64,000 bases of DNA from Marinobacterium mangrovicola (lineage in GTDB: Bacteria > Pseudomonadota > Gammaproteobacteria > Pseudomonadales > Balneatricaceae), in NCBI RefSeq assembly GCF_004339595.1, contig NZ_SMFU01000008.1, positions 62,001-126,000 on the forward strand, written 5' to 3'. The notes under the pieces are model-generated. The model saw only the letters and a program-made list of their open reading frames with translations. It ran no database searches and was not told where the DNA came from. Numbering within the stretch: position 1 is the stretch's first letter; the number at the start of each line of letters is the position of its first letter. Below are positions 42,867 through 52,347 of the stretch, one piece after another. Position numbers and translations under genes: made by a program.

Positions 42867-43766
42867 TCAGTGATCTCCTGTTTCGAGATAGGGCTGTACG
42901 ACGCGCTTGAGCTCCTGAGTGCAGTCGCCGATATCGCGTCGCGAGGTATTGAGTACGTAATCTGCCTGGCTGTAATCGATCTCGCGCTCCTCAAGAATCA
43001 GTCGCAGATCCTCGATCGCCTCGTCGAAGCCGGCCATGGGGCGGGTATCCCCCTGGGACATCACCCGGGAGAGATGCTCTTCCGGTGAGGTTTTCACCCA
43101 GATGGAGAAAAAGTTTTCCAGCAGCTGATTGAAGGTTTCGGTCTGGGAAACCAGGGATCCGCCGGTTTCGAGGATCACCGGCTCGCCCATATCCAATACT
43201 TGCTGGAGCGCCTGGGACTCGATGCGGCGGAATTTTTTCTGTCCGCCCAGGTCGAGAATCGCACCGATCTTCATGCCGGCAAGCTCTTCTATCAGAGATG
43301 ACAAGCGTACAAAGGGGCGTCCGGTCTGCTCGGCGAGTTGTTGTCCGAGGGTGGTCTTGCCCGCGCCCCTGAGGCCGATCAGGGCGATGCCGTGGCCGGT
43401 AGACACCTGGTCGTTGAAGCGGCGCTTGAGAATCTGCAGCGCCGTGGTCTGCTGGTCCGCATTCAGTGAAGAGATAAACCGTGCCAGCACCGGGCTGATC
43501 TGGTCCCGCTGCAGATCGGGAATCAGCGCTGAAAACGGAATATCGAACGCCTCGGCCACGCGCCAGAGGATCGCCAGGGTGATATTCGATTTGCCGGTTT
43601 CCAGCTGCGCCAGGTAACGCTCGGATACATCCGAGTGCTTGGACAGGTCCTTGCGCGTCATGCCGCGCTTGGCCCTGAGGCCACGAACCCGGCTGCCTAT
43701 ATCGTCGATATAGCGCTGCAGAGTTTCCTCGTTATCGAGAACGTTGTCGTTCGCTCGATCATCCAT
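42867..43766 (-). CDS. boxR: BoxR/BzdR-type regulator: XRE domain fused to shikimate-kinase-like domain
   Basis: BoxR/BzdR represses benzoate genes and is released by benzoyl-CoA. The 299-residue protein (ATG at 43766) has an N-terminal helix-turn-helix of the XRE type (LRAKRGMTRKDLSKHSDVSE and LAQLETGKSNIT), a linker, and a C-terminal shikimate-kinase-like P-loop domain (LIGLRGAGKTTLGQQLAEQ) thought to bind benzoyl-CoA. This two-domain layout is the hallmark of the family. It overlaps the thioesterase gene by 8 bp and is transcribed with boxCBA. TGCA repeats at three promoters of the cluster are candidate operators. Confidence 0.93.
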   Translation of the reverse strand: MDDRANDNVLDNEETLQRYIDDIGSRVRGLRAKRGMTRKDLSKHSDVSERYLAQLETGKSNITLAILWRVAEAFDIPFSALIPDLQRDQISPVLARFISSLNADQQTTALQILKRRFNDQVSTGHGIALIGLRGAGKTTLGQQLAEQTGRPFVRLSSLIEELAGMKIGAILDLGGQKKFRRIESQALQQVLDMGEPVILETGGSLVSQTETFNQLLENFFSIWVKTSPEEHLSRVMSQGDTRPMAGFDEAIEDLRLILEEREIDYSQADYVLNTSRRDIGDCTQELKRVVQPYLETGDH

Positions 43767-44196
43767 GTTTACTGCCTCCGGCATCCATGTAGTTCTGGAT
43801 ACGCTCACGGATATCCGTGGGGATATCGATCTTTTTCATATTCTTGTCGACGAAGACGTTGACGGTACGACCGTCCACCGCCTTGGTGCCGTCTTCCAGG
43901 AATATCTCTACATGGAAGATTACCGAAGAAGTACCGAGCTTCTCCACCAGAATCGGGCAGCGCAGCGGGCCACGCGGCGTGATCGGTTTGTAGATGTCGT
44001 AGCTGACCGAGACGAACGGGGTTCCCATGTTGTGGTCCATGTTCATCTCGAACCAGGCGATACCGACCACTTCGCGCATGAAGTGGTCAATTGCTTCGAT
44101 CACGTAATCAGCGATACGTCCGGTGAAGACAATATGTGCCGCGTCGGTGTCGCTCCACTGCGGCTGTCTCAAATACTCAACGGGAGCCTGGGTCAC
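43759..44196 (-). CDS. Hot-dog acyl-CoA thioesterase, 4HBT type
   Basis: A 145-residue single-domain thioesterase of the 4-hydroxybenzoyl-CoA thioesterase family. The conserved WSDTDAAHIVFTGRIADY segment holds the catalytic Asp17, as in the Pseudomonas type. The start is a GTG at 44196. It lies 24 bp after boxA and overlaps boxR. In this context it probably hydrolyses dead-end CoA esters (non-metabolised benzoyl-CoA analogues) to free CoA; that role is inferred. Confidence 0.85.
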   Translation of the reverse strand: MTQAPVEYLRQPQWSDTDAAHIVFTGRIADYVIEAIDHFMREVVGIAWFEMNMDHNMGTPFVSVSYDIYKPITPRGPLRCPILVEKLGTSSVIFHVEIFLEDGTKAVDGRTVNVFVDKNMKKIDIPTDIRERIQNYMDAGGSKHG

Positions 44197-44220
44197 GGTC
44201 TGGCCTCTAATCCGGTTAAC

Positions 44221-45441
44221 TCAGTAAGTCTCGATATGGTAGCGGCCGTCATTTCTCAGTTGCTGGCGCAGCTGCGGCCAATCCAGCCCTCTATCAGCAC
44301 ATAGGCTGTTAAAGGTTTCCTCAACACCTTGCTCCATCCCCTTTAGTCCACAGACGTAGATATGGGTGTTTTCGTCGTTCAGCAGAGCCGCCAGGTCTTC
44401 CGCACGCTTGGCCATGCGGTGCTGGACGTACTCCTTATTGGAGTCATCGATGTTGCTGATACGTGAAAATACCAGCTCCTGGTCGAGCAGTGATTTAGGC
44501 AGCTTCTGCAGTGGGCCGAAGTAGGGCAGCTCACTGGGTGAACGGGCGCCGAAGAACAGCAGCATTTTACCCTTGCCGTGGCCGCCAAGGCGACGGCGGC
44601 GTTCGGTCATGCCGCGGAACGGTGCCGCGCCGGTGCCGGTGCATATCATGATCAGGTTGGCGTCCGGATCATTGGGCATCAGGAAGGTGCTGCCGAACGG
44701 GCCGGTAACCATTACCTCATCGTTCTTCTTCAGGTTGCACATGTAGCCGGAGCCCAGGCCCTCTTGGGTGGCGCCATCGGCCTCGAAGGTGACCCGCTTT
44801 ACTGTCAGCGCCAGGTTGTTGTAGCCCGGGCGCTCACCGTCACGAGGGCTGGCGATGGAGTAAAGACGCACCTGGTGCGGTTTGCCCTTGGCATCGGTCC
44901 CGGGCGGGATAATGCCGATGGACTGGCCTTCCAGCACTGGGAAAGACTGGGCGCCGAAGTCCAGCACGATATGGTGGATATCGGACTCGGTGCCCTCTTC
45001 GGTAATGCGGTAGTTACCGGTAACCGTGGCGCGGGCAGGTTTCTCTCGCGTCCAGAGATTAATTCGGGGTTTGGAGGACGTAGCAGGTGCAGGCACTATG
45101 CCGTTACCGGCATGGGCGATCTCAAGGATATCGGTGGCTTCGCTTTCGCTGGCCTCGCTGCCATCTTCGGCACCGGAATCCTGGATTTCGATCTGCTCGG
45201 GCAGCTCGTCCCAGGAGTATTGATCGTCGAGAGAGTAAGCGTTCTCTACCACCCGCCAGCTATCGATAGCACCGGTGGGGCAGGGAGAAATACAGCTCAT
45301 GCAGTAGTTACACAGATCCGCGTTAACAACGTAGTTGTCCTCGTTGTGCTCGATGGCTCCCTCGATCGGACAGTTCTCTTCGCAGGTGTTACAACGGATA
45401 CAGACTTCAGGGTCGATTAGATGCTGACGTAGCGCTGTCAT
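44221..45441 (-). CDS. boxA: Benzoyl-CoA epoxidase reductase subunit BoxA
   Basis: BoxA passes electrons from NADPH through FAD and two [4Fe-4S] clusters to BoxB. The 406-residue protein has two N-terminal ferredoxin motifs (CIRCNTCEENCP and CNYCMSCISPCP), a charged linker of about 60 residues, an FAD-binding fold with RLYSIASPRDGE, the GYMCNLKKNDEVMVTGPFG motif, an NADP-binding MICTGTGAAPFRGM motif and the terminal aromatic residue (IETY). It lies 70 bp after boxB; a stable hairpin and an A-rich motif occupy the gap. Confidence 0.96.
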   Translation of the reverse strand: MTALRQHLIDPEVCIRCNTCEENCPIEGAIEHNEDNYVVNADLCNYCMSCISPCPTGAIDSWRVVENAYSLDDQYSWDELPEQIEIQDSGAEDGSEASESEATDILEIAHAGNGIVPAPATSSKPRINLWTREKPARATVTGNYRITEEGTESDIHHIVLDFGAQSFPVLEGQSIGIIPPGTDAKGKPHQVRLYSIASPRDGERPGYNNLALTVKRVTFEADGATQEGLGSGYMCNLKKNDEVMVTGPFGSTFLMPNDPDANLIMICTGTGAAPFRGMTERRRRLGGHGKGKMLLFFGARSPSELPYFGPLQKLPKSLLDQELVFSRISNIDDSNKEYVQHRMAKRAEDLAALLNDENTHIYVCGLKGMEQGVEETFNSLCADRGLDWPQLRQQLRNDGRYHIETY

Positions 45442-45472
45442 AACGGGCTCTCTCGATTCTTATTATTTGGGT

Positions 45473-45496
45473 GCCCCACCGGATTGCCGGTGGGGC
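45473..45496 (-). other. Strong hairpin between boxB and boxA
   Basis: GCCCCACCGG and CCGGTGGGGC form a perfect 10-bp stem with a 4-nt loop, 15 bp after the boxB stop codon. On the transcribed strand it is followed by ACCCAAATAATAAG and not by a U-tract, so it is better explained as an mRNA-stabilising or processing structure than a terminator. Confidence 0.6.
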
Positions 45497-45511
45497 GTTC
45501 TCAGCGATGGA

Positions 45512-46963
45512 TCAGGCGAGACGAACGTATTCGAAATCACCCGGCTGGCTGTTGATGCCAACCTTGGGTTCCTTGATCCAGCCGGCATACTGACCGCGTT
45601 CATAACAGGGCTTCATCAGGCCGTTGATGAACACCAGGTCCGCTTCGCTAGGCATGTAGTTCTCCAGGTTGGCGGTGAAGGTGTCTGCGTCTACAACTTC
45701 ACCTTCAGGGGTCACATTGATATCGGAGAACTGACCGATCTTGCGGTTGAATGCCTTATGCGGTGCCTTCAGTTCAAAGTCGATACCCAGCTTGGCGATC
45801 GCCTTGTTCCAGCGCTTGATGCCTCCCTTGGCATCGGTGATGTAGTCATCCAACAGGCGACTGTTGATAGCGGCGATGGCGTTCTCATCCTTCTCTACCA
45901 GCTGGCCGTCGACCACCTGCATAACCGGATAGGTTTCGTTGTAGAGCTGGTGATCGTCTTCCAGTTTCTCCTCCTTGAAGCGGCCCTTGAGACCCGCCTC
46001 GAAGGCCGCTGCCGCGTTGGTGGAGAGCTCGGCGCCGAACAGGTCGTGGGTCACCGACATGTGGAAGTTGAGCTTCTTCTGGATCGTCGGCAGATCGATA
46101 ACGCCCAGGGCACGGATCGCCTCGATATCGTACGGATCGCTGATACCGGCTTCGTTCATCGCATCGCAGGTACGCTCCAGCACACGTTGAACGCCGGACT
46201 CGCCGACAAACATGTGGTGGGCTTCTTCGGTCAGCATGAAGCGGGTGGTGCGCGATAGCGGATCGAAGCCTGACTGAGCCAGAGACTCGAGCTGCATCTT
46301 GCCATCACGGTCGGTGAAGTAGGTGAACATGAAGAACGACAGCCAGTCCGGCGTCTCTTCGTTGAAGGCACCGAGAATACGCGGTTTGTCATCGTTACCG
46401 GAACGACGCTCCAGCATCATCTTGGCTTCTTCACGACCGTCCTTACCGAAGTATTTCACCAGCAGGTAGACCATCGCCCAGAGGTGGCGGCCCTCTTCCA
46501 CGTTGACCTGGAACAGGTTACGCATGTCATACAGGGAAGGTGCGGTGGCACCCAGGTGACGCTGCTGCTCAACGGAAGCGGGTTCCGTATCGCCCTGAAT
46601 CACGATCAGGCGGCGCAGCATGGAACGGTACTCAGCGGGAACCTCTTCCCAGACCGGCTCGCCCTTGTGCTTGCCGAACGGGATGGTGCGGCCTTCTACC
46701 TTCGGTGCCAGCAGCACACCCCAGCGGTAATCGGGCATCTTGACGTGGTCGAATACGGCCCAGCCCTTGGGGTCTACGCCGACGGCGGTGCGCAGGTAGA
46801 CCTCTTTGTCGTTCCAGCCCTCGGGGCCCATATCTTTCCACCAGTCGATGTAGCCGGGGTGCCACTCTTCCAGTGCTTTCAACAGACGACGATCGCTCGA
46901 GAGGTTGACGTTGTTGGGGATCAGGTCGTCGTAATTTACTTCTACGCGTACGGATTCACTCAT
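45512..46963 (-). CDS. boxB: Benzoyl-CoA 2,3-epoxidase catalytic subunit BoxB
   Basis: BoxB is the di-iron oxygenase that forms 2,3-epoxybenzoyl-CoA from benzoyl-CoA and O2. All six metal ligands known for Azoarcus evansii BoxB occur here at a constant +7 offset: Glu127, Glu157, His160 (VEEGRH), Asp218 (YFTDRD), Glu247 and His250 (TEEAHH). The length (483 residues) is that of the family. It lies 27 bp after boxC; a GGTAGGA ribosome site precedes the ATG and an A-rich motif overlaps it. A second, separate copy is not present. Confidence 0.97.
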   Translation of the reverse strand: MSESVRVEVNYDDLIPNNVNLSSDRRLLKALEEWHPGYIDWWKDMGPEGWNDKEVYLRTAVGVDPKGWAVFDHVKMPDYRWGVLLAPKVEGRTIPFGKHKGEPVWEEVPAEYRSMLRRLIVIQGDTEPASVEQQRHLGATAPSLYDMRNLFQVNVEEGRHLWAMVYLLVKYFGKDGREEAKMMLERRSGNDDKPRILGAFNEETPDWLSFFMFTYFTDRDGKMQLESLAQSGFDPLSRTTRFMLTEEAHHMFVGESGVQRVLERTCDAMNEAGISDPYDIEAIRALGVIDLPTIQKKLNFHMSVTHDLFGAELSTNAAAAFEAGLKGRFKEEKLEDDHQLYNETYPVMQVVDGQLVEKDENAIAAINSRLLDDYITDAKGGIKRWNKAIAKLGIDFELKAPHKAFNRKIGQFSDINVTPEGEVVDADTFTANLENYMPSEADLVFINGLMKPCYERGQYAGWIKEPKVGINSQPGDFEYVRLA

Positions 46964-46990
46964 TTTTATTTTTCCTACCTTGCGTGATCG

Positions 46991-48637
46991 TTAGACACGG
47001 TTGAAGTCGAAGTTGGGGCGGGTACCCGTGCCGTAAAGCTTCAAAGCCCCCTCTTCGGATACAGCGTTGGGACGCTGGAAGATCCAGTTCTGCCAAGCTG
47101 TCAGGCGACCGAAAATCTTGGTCTCCATGGTTTCGGGGCCGGCGAAGCGCAGGTTGGCTTCCATCCCCGTGAGTGCGTCTGGTGAGAAGCTGGCGCGCAG
47201 GTCGATAACCGCGGGTACTTCATCTTCCCAGTCGATGTCATCCAGGGAGTCGGTGACCAGTCCCAGAGATTTGGCCGCGCTGGCGTCCAGCGCTTTACCA
47301 ATCTGTGCTTCTGCGCGGGTCACGGATTCCGGCTCGCCAAGGAAACGGGTTTCCAGTCGGCTGATACCATTGCTCATCGGCAGTGGCCCGAAGTTCATTG
47401 CGCTGAGTTCGATGCTGGCGGCGGGACGGTCATCATCTTCGAACTGACCATCCAGCATGTAGGTGCGGTCGGAGGCGAACAGGAGCTCGGCGATGAAGCC
47501 ACCGAAGCAGCTGCCCGGTTCCACCAGGGTGAACAGCGAGCGCGAGGACATGTCGACACGCTTCATGGTGCGCTTCCAGTAGGCGATCACTTCGCGGATA
47601 AACCAGTTATCGGCGTTGGCCTGCAGGAAGGCATCGGCGGCCATTACGGCGCTCAGATCGCCCTGGGTTTTCAGGCTGATCACGCCTTCGAGGGTTTCAT
47701 TGGTACGCAGATGCAGCAGTGCATCGTCCAGCTCGCGAGTCAGGCGCAGCGGCCAGAACTGATCGCCCTGGGCCAGCGCCGCAGCGGCATCGGCGGGCAT
47801 CTCGGCGGCGTTGGTTTTCAACGTGATGCTGGCAGTGCGCTTGTCATGATCAATGGATACGGAGACGGTGGAGTACTCGACACCGTTGTCGCTGATCTCG
47901 CGCTGCAGCGGGCTTAACTGACAGCCTGCACCGCCGGGGCGGTCGCTCAGTGCGGCCAATTCAGTGGCGCGGGTGAGCACCGCTTCAGCGAATTTGGAAC
48001 GCGGAATGGACTGATCGACCAGACGCCAGTCTACGGCGCGCTGACCGCGGGCGCCCTCTTCGATGGAGCAGAAGATATCGGCATGGTCGCGACGCACCTT
48101 ACGCTTATCGACCACGCGGGTCAGGCCGCCGGTACCCGGCAGTACGGCCAGCAGCGGCACTTCCGGCAGAGAAACAGCAGAGTTGCCGTCATCAATCAGC
48201 AGGATTTCGTCGGTGGCCAGGGCCAGCTCGTAGCCGCCGCCGGCAGCGGTGCCGTTAACAGCGGCAATAAATTTCATGCCGGAGTTTTCGCTGGCGTCTT
48301 CGATGGAGTTACGGGTCTCGTTGGTGAACTTACAGAAGTTAACCTTGTGGGCGTGGGTGGAGAGACCCAGCATGCGGATGTTTGCGCCAGCGCAGAAGAT
48401 CTTTTCGTTGGCAGAGGTCACGACAACCGTTTTGACTTCCGGATGTTCGAAGCGCAGACGTTGAATGGCATCGTAAAGCTCGATATCCACACCAAGGTCA
48501 TAAGAGTTCATCTTCAGCTCGTAGCCCGGCTTGAGCGTCGCTTCTGGGGAGACGTCCATCACCAGGGTGGCAATGTCACCGTCAAACTTCAGCTTCCAGT
48601 GCTTGTACTCAGAGGGTTGGGTTTGGAAATCGATCAT
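46991..48637 (-). CDS. boxC: Benzoyl-CoA-dihydrodiol lyase BoxC
   Basis: BoxC opens the ring of 2,3-epoxybenzoyl-CoA with water to 3,4-didehydroadipyl-CoA semialdehyde and formate. The 548-residue protein (ATG at 48637, MIDFQTQPSEYKHWKL) is a two-part crotonase-fold enzyme; AGANIRMLGLST and AAVNGTAAGGGYELALATDE are the CoA/oxyanion-hole segments of the first half. The first gene of the boxCBA block, it has a promoter of its own in the 153-bp gap upstream. The in-frame upstream ATGs at 48718 and nearby fall in that promoter. Confidence 0.95.
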   Translation of the reverse strand: MIDFQTQPSEYKHWKLKFDGDIATLVMDVSPEATLKPGYELKMNSYDLGVDIELYDAIQRLRFEHPEVKTVVVTSANEKIFCAGANIRMLGLSTHAHKVNFCKFTNETRNSIEDASENSGMKFIAAVNGTAAGGGYELALATDEILLIDDGNSAVSLPEVPLLAVLPGTGGLTRVVDKRKVRRDHADIFCSIEEGARGQRAVDWRLVDQSIPRSKFAEAVLTRATELAALSDRPGGAGCQLSPLQREISDNGVEYSTVSVSIDHDKRTASITLKTNAAEMPADAAAALAQGDQFWPLRLTRELDDALLHLRTNETLEGVISLKTQGDLSAVMAADAFLQANADNWFIREVIAYWKRTMKRVDMSSRSLFTLVEPGSCFGGFIAELLFASDRTYMLDGQFEDDDRPAASIELSAMNFGPLPMSNGISRLETRFLGEPESVTRAEAQIGKALDASAAKSLGLVTDSLDDIDWEDEVPAVIDLRASFSPDALTGMEANLRFAGPETMETKIFGRLTAWQNWIFQRPNAVSEEGALKLYGTGTRPNFDFNRV

Positions 48638-48676
48638 CTCTTGTCCTCGGTTATTATTTTTAAGAGCGTGATATGT

Positions 48677-48717
48677 AATATAGTGCATGCTTCTTTGATG
48701 TTCCACAATAAAGTGCA
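48677..48717 (-). promoter_or_regulatory. Likely boxC promoter with TGCA sites
   Basis: On the - strand TATATT (48682-48677) is a good -10 for boxC, with TGCA directly before it (48684-48687) and a second TGCA 30 bp away (48714-48717). The same order (TGCA or TGTA, C, TATAWW) recurs at two other promoters of the cluster, so BoxR is the candidate binder; no strong -35 is visible. Confidence 0.5.
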
Positions 48718-48790
48718 ATATGTTTACTTGAAAATGACTAATAGTTCCTATCTGGTCGTTGAGTGGGGCTCAAAGTGGTACCGGAAGTAC

Positions 48791-49996
48791 TCAGACGCGC
48801 TCGATAATCGCTGCGATACCCTGGCCTACACCGATACACATGGTGCAAAGTGCATATCGGCCGCCGGAGCGATGCAGCTGGTAGGTGGCGGTGGTCACCA
48901 GGCGGGCGCCACTCATGCCAAGCGGGTGACCCAGCGCAATTGCGCCTCCCTGGGGATTGATGCGGGGGTCTGCCGGGTCCAGATTCAGTCCTTTCATAAC
49001 GCCCAGGGCCTGGGACGCGAATGCTTCGTTGAGCTCGATAAGGTCCATCTGCTCAAGGCTGAGGCCGGTCAGGCGTAGCACCCGTTTGACCGCATCGATG
49101 GGGCCTACTCCCATGATGCGCGGGTCGACTCCCGCGGTGGCCATGCCCAGTACGCGGGCCTTGGGCTCAAGCTGATGACTGTTGCAGGCCGACTCGCTCG
49201 CCAGTAGCAGCGCACAAGCGCCATCATTGATACCGGAAGCGTTGCCGGCGGTGACCGAGCCGCCCTCGCCGTTGACCGGTTTCAGGCTGGCCAGTTTTTC
49301 CAACTGGGTGTCCGGGCGCAGATGCTCGTCGCGATCGACACGCAGAGGATCCCCCTTGCGTTGCGGAATCTGGATCTCCAGGATCTCATCGTCGAACAGC
49401 CCCTTGCTTTGCGCAGCGTGGGCCTTCTGCTGACTGTTAAAAGCGAACAGATCCTGGTCTTCTCTGGATATCTGATATTCCGCGGCCACGTTGTCCGCGG
49501 TCTGCGGCATGGTGTCGACGCCATGCATCTGCTTTAGCAGCGGGTTGATAAAGCGCCACCCCATGGTGGTGTCTTCCAGCTTGTGGCTGCGCGCGAAAGC
49601 ACTTTCCGCTTTGCCCATGACGAAGGGCGCACGGGACATGGACTCGACACCGCCCGCCAGGGCGATCTCCAGCTCGCCGGCCTTGATCGCCCGTGCCTGG
49701 GTGCCGACAGCATCGAGGCCTGAGCCGCACAGACGGTTGACCGTGGCAGCGGGCACGCTGGAGGGCAGCCCCGCCAGCAGTGCCGACATGCGCGCCACGT
49801 TGCGGTTGTCTTCGCCGGCCTGGTTGGCGCAACCCATCAGAACATCATCGATGGCGGCCGGATCAAAGCTGGGCAGCGTCTTGAGTGTGCCGGCGATCAC
49901 CTGTGCCAGGAGATCATCAGGTCGAATACCGGCCAAAGAGCCTGCGTAACGGCCAATGGCAGAGCGTTTGGCCGCGCAAATAAAGGCTTCAGACAT
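48791..49996 (-). CDS. 3-oxoadipyl-CoA thiolase (PaaJ/PcaF type)
   Basis: This thiolase cleaves 3-oxoadipyl-CoA to succinyl-CoA and acetyl-CoA, the last step of the pathway. The 401-residue protein begins MSEAFICAAKRSAIGRYAGS and has the nucleophile in NRLCGSGLDA (about residue 90), the GHPLGMSGARL His motif and the second Cys in ALCTMCIGVGQG. It follows paaH with a 1-nt stop/start overlap (TGATG). The strain has beta-ketothiolases elsewhere presumably, but this one belongs to the benzoate block by position. Confidence 0.92.
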   Translation of the reverse strand: MSEAFICAAKRSAIGRYAGSLAGIRPDDLLAQVIAGTLKTLPSFDPAAIDDVLMGCANQAGEDNRNVARMSALLAGLPSSVPAATVNRLCGSGLDAVGTQARAIKAGELEIALAGGVESMSRAPFVMGKAESAFARSHKLEDTTMGWRFINPLLKQMHGVDTMPQTADNVAAEYQISREDQDLFAFNSQQKAHAAQSKGLFDDEILEIQIPQRKGDPLRVDRDEHLRPDTQLEKLASLKPVNGEGGSVTAGNASGINDGACALLLASESACNSHQLEPKARVLGMATAGVDPRIMGVGPIDAVKRVLRLTGLSLEQMDLIELNEAFASQALGVMKGLNLDPADPRINPQGGAIALGHPLGMSGARLVTTATYQLHRSGGRYALCTMCIGVGQGIAAIIERV

Positions 49997-51555
49997 CAGA
50001 GTTCTCCTTGAGCTGCATAAAACGACTGGCCCAGACGGGACTGAACACGCAGCGCCGGCGACAGGCGATAGCGGTCGTCGGCATAAAAACGTGCGGTGTT
50101 TTCCAGCACCTCGGCTACATAGGCCGGGCGCAGCTGGTCGGCCCATGCAAACAGACCCTGTGGATAATTGAGGCCTGCCTGCATCGCATCGTCGATACCC
50201 TGGGCGCTGGCGATTCCCAGGTGCAGTGCATCGCAGGCTTCGTTGATCAGCATGGCAACGGTGCGCATCACTACCAGTCCGGGCATGTCCTTGACGCGGA
50301 TGCTTTTGATACCGAGGAAGTCGAGCAGAGCGTAAACCTCGGTCCAGACCTCTTCTGGCAGTTCCGGTCGGGCACTGATCGCCAGGGCGGTGCAGCTGGT
50401 GTAGTCCTGGGCCAGATCCATCTGAATCAGGAAGGGATCGTTCATCGCCTGGCTGCGCTCCAGCGTGGTCTGGCCGTTCGTCAGCATCAGGCGGGCGCCG
50501 TTGGCAAAGCGGATCTCGCCGGTTTCGCCCTCGGACAGTTGGGGGATAACGACCCCGCTATCCTGAATCCGTGTCACTAGGGCACCGATTGCCGGCGAGT
50601 TGACCACTTCGCGAATCTGGAAAAAACCGCCGAAGCGGATTTCGTCCCATTCCGGTTCCTCTGCCTGTTGTTTGCCCTCTTCGTAGCGGTAGAAGCCACG
50701 GCCGGACTTGCGTCCCAGCCAGCCGGCATCGACCAGCTCTTTCTGTACCAGTGAAGGTTTAAAACGGGGGTCGTTGTAGTAGGACGCGAACACCGAGCAG
50801 GTGACGGCGTAGTTCACATCCTGACCGATCAGATCGGTGAGCTCGAACGGCCCCATGCGGAAGCCGCCGCTCTGGCGCATCAGTGCATCGACCAGGGCGG
50901 GTTCGGCAACGCCCTCTTCAACCAGTCGCATCCCCTCGGCATAGAAGGGACGGGCGACGCGGTTGACGATAAAGCCAGGAGAAGACTTGGCAGCGACGGC
51001 CACCTTGCCCCAGCCTTTGGTAAGCTCGAGCAGCGTATCGATCACCGGCCCGGCCGTGGCCAGGCCATGAATCACCTCGACCAGCTTCATCACCGGCGCG
51101 GGGTTGAAAAAGTGCAGACCGGCAAAGCGCTCCGGGTGTTTCAGTGCCGAGGCGATGGAGGTGATGGATATCGATGAGGTGTTGCTGGCAAGAATCGTGG
51201 TATCGCTGCAGATGGTTTCCAGCTCGGCAAACACCGACTGCTTCACCTCCAGCTTCTCTACGATCGCCTCAACTACCAGCTGGGTGTCGGCCAGAGCGCT
51301 GAGCTCCTGGGCGGGGTTGATGCGGTTGCCGATCTCATCGGCTGCAGCCGCAGTGATCTTGCCTTTCTCGGCCAGTCGGCTCAGGGCCTTACGGATGCCT
51401 GCGATGCCGCGCTCCAGCGCTTCGGCGTTCATATCCACGAGGATCACCGGATGACCGGCCTGGGCCGCCACCTGGGCGATGCCGGCACCCATGGTGCCTG
51501 CGCCGATAACGCCGACGGTTTTAATGGCGTCGGCGGTGAGATAGTTAGTTGTCAT
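49996..51555 (-). CDS. paaH: 3-hydroxyadipyl-CoA dehydrogenase PaaH
   Basis: PaaH oxidises 3-hydroxyadipyl-CoA to 3-oxoadipyl-CoA with NAD. The 519-residue protein has the Rossmann motif VGVIGAGTMGAGIAQ, the SNTSSISITSIA segment, the catalytic HFFNPAPVMKLVEV region and a second 3HCDH domain at the C-terminus, all as in PaaH/PaaC. An A-rich motif lies just upstream of its ATG, at the 3' end of paaG. The gene lies between paaG and the thiolase gene. Confidence 0.93.
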   Translation of the reverse strand: MTTNYLTADAIKTVGVIGAGTMGAGIAQVAAQAGHPVILVDMNAEALERGIAGIRKALSRLAEKGKITAAAADEIGNRINPAQELSALADTQLVVEAIVEKLEVKQSVFAELETICSDTTILASNTSSISITSIASALKHPERFAGLHFFNPAPVMKLVEVIHGLATAGPVIDTLLELTKGWGKVAVAAKSSPGFIVNRVARPFYAEGMRLVEEGVAEPALVDALMRQSGGFRMGPFELTDLIGQDVNYAVTCSVFASYYNDPRFKPSLVQKELVDAGWLGRKSGRGFYRYEEGKQQAEEPEWDEIRFGGFFQIREVVNSPAIGALVTRIQDSGVVIPQLSEGETGEIRFANGARLMLTNGQTTLERSQAMNDPFLIQMDLAQDYTSCTALAISARPELPEEVWTEVYALLDFLGIKSIRVKDMPGLVVMRTVAMLINEACDALHLGIASAQGIDDAMQAGLNYPQGLFAWADQLRPAYVAEVLENTARFYADDRYRLSPALRVQSRLGQSFYAAQGEL

Positions 51556-51559
51556 GGCA

Positions 51560-52345
51560 TTACTTCTTATTATTCAGAAAAGCGTTAACGCGCTCCCAGA
51601 ACGCCGGGTTGCGTCCGGCCAGCTTCTGGCAGCTGCTCTCGAGTTCGAGCTGGGTCGCGAAGTCGTTTTCAAACGCCAGGTACATGGAGCGCTTGATCAG
51701 CTCCATACCCAGCGCCGGACGACCGGTGAGTTTGGCGATCATCTCCTGCAGGTAGGTATCGAACCGGTCGTCGTCCACCGCCGCCCAGATCAGGCCCCAG
51801 CGTTCAGCCGTTTCCGCATCCACCGCTTCGCCGAGCAGTGCTATCGCCAGCGCCCGGGACTGGCCCAGGTTACGTACCAGTGTTGAGGTGCCGCCGGCAT
51901 CCGGTATCAGTCCCAGATGGCTGAACGGGAAGGTGAACTTGGCGGAGCGCTTGGCAATCACAATATCGGCGGCCAGCGCCAGAGAGGCGCCAGCACCGGC
52001 CGCAACGCCATTGACGGCAGCGATCACTGGCACCGGCAGATCGCGCAGGGCGGCTACCAGCGGGCTGTAGGTCTGTTTCAGAGAGTCGCCCAGGTCTGGC
52101 TTGGGCTGACCTTCAGGAATGCGGCGCTCCTCCAGATCCTGGCCGGCACAGAACGCCCGTCCTTCGCCGGTCAGCACCAGAACCCTGAGGCCCTCCATCC
52201 TTTTGATCTGCTTGATCGCCTGTTTCAGCTCGCGGTGCATCTCGCTGCTGAAACTGTTCAGGCGGGCCGGACGGTTGAGGCGTAGCTCCGCTACGCCCTC
52301 CGCTTCGCTGAGAATCAGCGTTTCAAATGCCGGGGCTTCGCTCAT
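51560..52345 (-). CDS. paaG: Enoyl-CoA isomerase/hydratase PaaG
   Basis: PaaG is a crotonase that in the phenylacetate route isomerises ring-1,2-epoxyphenylacetyl-CoA and 3,4-didehydro- to 2,3-didehydroadipyl-CoA. The second activity is what the box pathway needs after BoxD. The 261-residue protein has GEGRAFCAGQDLEERR, AAVNGVAAGAGASLALAAD and HLGLIPDAGGT with the catalytic aspartate. Close resemblance to E. coli PaaG is seen along the whole length. It lies 2 bp after the boxD-type gene and 4 bp before paaH. Confidence 0.92.
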   Translation of the reverse strand: MSEAPAFETLILSEAEGVAELRLNRPARLNSFSSEMHRELKQAIKQIKRMEGLRVLVLTGEGRAFCAGQDLEERRIPEGQPKPDLGDSLKQTYSPLVAALRDLPVPVIAAVNGVAAGAGASLALAADIVIAKRSAKFTFPFSHLGLIPDAGGTSTLVRNLGQSRALAIALLGEAVDAETAERWGLIWAAVDDDRFDTYLQEMIAKLTGRPALGMELIKRSMYLAFENDFATQLELESSCQKLAGRNPAFWERVNAFLNNKK

Positions 52346-52347
52346 TA

